This document shows positions 6,135 through 7,244 of a DNA stretch of 7,244 bases, piece after piece. The stretch lies in assembly GCA_016929815.1 (NCBI GenBank), contig JAFGIC010000412.1:1-7244 (forward strand), given 5' to 3'. This DNA is from Deltaproteobacteria bacterium. Its GTDB lineage: Bacteria; Desulfobacterota; DSM-4660; Desulfatiglandales; HGW-15. Both the position numbers and the translations under genes were made by a program. How positions within the stretch are numbered: position 1 is the first letter of the stretch; the number at the start of each line of letters is the position of its first letter. The notes beneath the pieces were generated by a model. That model made no database searches. It was not told the DNA's origin and saw only the letters and a list, made by a program, of their open reading frames with translations.

Positions 6135-6890
6135 ATGAAATCACTCAATAAAGTTCTGGATATCCTTGAGGTATTCATAACAACCGAGTCAAGTGAGATA
6201 CGTTTGACCGAACTTGCCAAATTGACGGGGTTGCATAAAGCCACCGTAAATCGAATGGTGTCGGTTCTGGTTAAAAGAGGATATCTGACGCAGCAGGAGG
6301 TCAGGGGCAAATATACCCTGGGTGCAAAATTTTTAAACTTCAGCGCGGCAATAAAGAAAAAAAGCAAGATATCGAATATTGCCAGGCCCCATCTGATCGC
6401 TCTAAATAAAATAGTGAAGGAATCGGCAGTGCTGCACAGCTATGATGGCGAGAGGATCATATTTATTGAAGAGGTCCATTCGGAATATCCCTTGCGCATA
6501 ATCCCCGAACCTGAAAAATCAGCGCCGCACTATTGCACCGCAATCGGCAAGCTCCTTCTTGCCGAAAAGACGGAAAGTGAGCTGGAGAAGTATTTTTCAG
6601 AGACAGATATTGAGAAATATACCCCTAATACCGTCACGGATTTGAAGAAATTGAAAGCGCATTTAATCATTGTTGCAAGGGACGGGGTAGCCTATGATGA
6701 AGAGGAGTGGCACCCCGGTGTAATGGCGATAGCTGCGGGCATAAGGGATGAGGAAGAAAGGTTGATCGGCTGCGTCGGCGTTCTGGGGCCCACTGTCAGG
6801 CTGTCAAAAAAGCGTCTTTTGGATCTGTCGCCCCATGTTAAGCAGTGCGCTATGAAGATATCCTTAGATCTGGGTTACAGAGATCAATAG
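6135..6890 (+). CDS. IclR-family transcriptional regulator
   Basis: This is a 251-residue DNA-binding regulator, the normal IclR length. Residues 2-63 form the winged helix-turn-helix: KSLNKVLDILEVF, then LTELAKLTGL and the recognition helix HKATVNRMVSVLVKRGYL, then the wing ending GKYTLG (58-63). The effector-binding domain (about 75-248) has the family hallmarks TAIGKLLLA (135-143), the YDEEEWHPGVMAIAAGI stretch (187-203) and CVGVLGPTVRL (213-223). IclR proteins bind small organic acids or aromatics and repress or activate adjacent catabolic or transport genes, often with autoregulation; the ligand here is unknown. The ATG at 6135 is preceded by CAGGA (6122-6126) at eight bases. The same frame is open back to a stop at 6054 but has no ATG, GTG or TTG. 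The upstream neighbour is the MFS gene on the same strand, a plausible target. Confidence 0.93.
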   Translation: MKSLNKVLDILEVFITTESSEIRLTELAKLTGLHKATVNRMVSVLVKRGYLTQQEVRGKYTLGAKFLNFSAAIKKKSKISNIARPHLIALNKIVKESAVLHSYDGERIIFIEEVHSEYPLRIIPEPEKSAPHYCTAIGKLLLAEKTESELEKYFSETDIEKYTPNTVTDLKKLKAHLIIVARDGVAYDEEEWHPGVMAIAAGIRDEEERLIGCVGVLGPTVRLSKKRLLDLSPHVKQCAMKISLDLGYRDQ

Positions 6891-6900
6891 ATTTACTGAA

Positions 6901-6934
6901 GGTCATATTGACTTTAGGATCGAACAGTATGACC
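6901..6934 (+). repeat. Hairpin in the 3' region of the IclR gene
   Basis: GGTCATATTG (6901-6910) pairs with CAGTATGACC (6925-6934) in ten base pairs, one a G-U wobble, around a 14-base loop. It begins eleven bases after the IclR stop. No U-run follows, so it is not a standard intrinsic terminator; it could be a transcript-stabilising end or a Rho-dependent 3' structure. Confidence 0.4.
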
Positions 6935-7244
6935 GGATTCCTCAACGAAATTGATATCATCCGGGGCCTCATCTGAAATCCGTATCTTCCCGACAAATTA
7001 TCTTTTAAATATTTTATCTTTATTTCCAGGGTGCCTATTCCCGCAGCTGCTTGCCGGTCGGTGATTTGCGATCCTTTGATGCTTGAGACTTATCCGCACA
7101 ATTCATGAATTGACCCTGCTTGAATGTTTCTTGCTGAGATAATCAAAAAGCCGATCAGCGCAAATAAAAAAAGAATAGTTAATACCTGAATTTTGCACGG
7201 ATGATAAAAAAATTGAAGAACCATCTGGGGAACCTGTTGTATAA
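6935..7244. other. Non-coding stretch with no convincing gene, right edge of window
   Basis: About 310 bases with stops in all frames and no RNA gene or recognisable repeat. The middle (6991-7025) is AT-rich with two TTATCTTT copies. Two weak coding candidates touch the right edge. On the + strand, ATG at 7201 opens MIKKLKNHLGNLLY to the window end, without a clear Shine-Dalgarno. On the - strand, a frame open from the edge to a stop at 7090-7092 gives 50 residues containing a hydrophobic run (VLTILFLFALIGFLIISA). Only one is likely to be real, if either. The sequence beyond 7244 would decide. Confidence 0.5.

Noticed and set aside
7124..7189. 21-residue + strand open frame starting MFLAEIIKKP
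   Set aside because: No Shine-Dalgarno, very short, and no feature to distinguish it from chance in AT-rich sequence.
1..7244. tRNA, rRNA, CRISPR array, insertion sequence or cobalamin riboswitch
   Set aside because: I looked in the spacers for clover-leaf, spaced-repeat, transposase and B12-box patterns and saw none; short structured RNAs cannot be fully excluded without a covariance-model search.

Overview
The window looks like bacterial chromosome from an anaerobe that uses the Wood-Ljungdahl (reductive acetyl-CoA) pathway. The first 4.4 kb holds three consecutive pathway genes on the + strand. The A-cluster protein is the long bacterial form with its N-terminal domain, not the short archaeal CdhC form. 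Heavy use of ATA (Ile) and AGG/AGA (Arg) codons, the protein sequences, and an IclR regulator plus MFS transporter next door fit a Desulfobacterota-like sulfate reducer or syntroph. That placement is an inference; other anaerobes (Peptococcaceae, Chloroflexota) are not excluded.

Layout. 1-2118: acsB, the acetyl-CoA synthase catalytic subunit, cut by the left window edge. 2136-3482: acsC, the large subunit of the corrinoid iron-sulfur protein (CFeSP). 3506-4390: acsE, the methyl-tetrahydrofolate:CFeSP methyltransferase. The gaps are 17 and 23 bases, each with a Shine-Dalgarno sequence, so these read as one transcript. It ends at a near-perfect 45-base palindromic terminator (4426-4470). 4471-4741 is an AT-rich non-coding spacer with a possible promoter and a short direct repeat. 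4742-5935 encodes a 12-helix MFS transporter. 5936-6134 is a short non-coding gap. 6135-6890 encodes an IclR-family regulator. 6891-7244 has no convincing complete gene: it holds one hairpin and two weak, mutually exclusive candidates for genes running off the right edge.

How the genes work together. AcsE moves the methyl group of 5-methyl-tetrahydrofolate to the cobalt of CFeSP (AcsC plus the small subunit AcsD). CFeSP passes it to the Ni-Fe-S A-cluster of AcsB, where it joins CO made by CO dehydrogenase (AcsA) and CoA to give acetyl-CoA; the reactions also run in reverse for acetate or acetyl-CoA oxidation. acsD and acsA are not in the window and probably lie to its left or elsewhere. The MFS and IclR genes form a separate unit whose substrate and effector cannot be read from sequence.

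I see no unambiguous new system. The points most worth checking are the roughly 33-residue insertion in AcsE, the absence of acsD between acsC and acsE, an exact 15-base match between acsB and the leader of the IclR gene, and the stacked inverted repeats after acsE.
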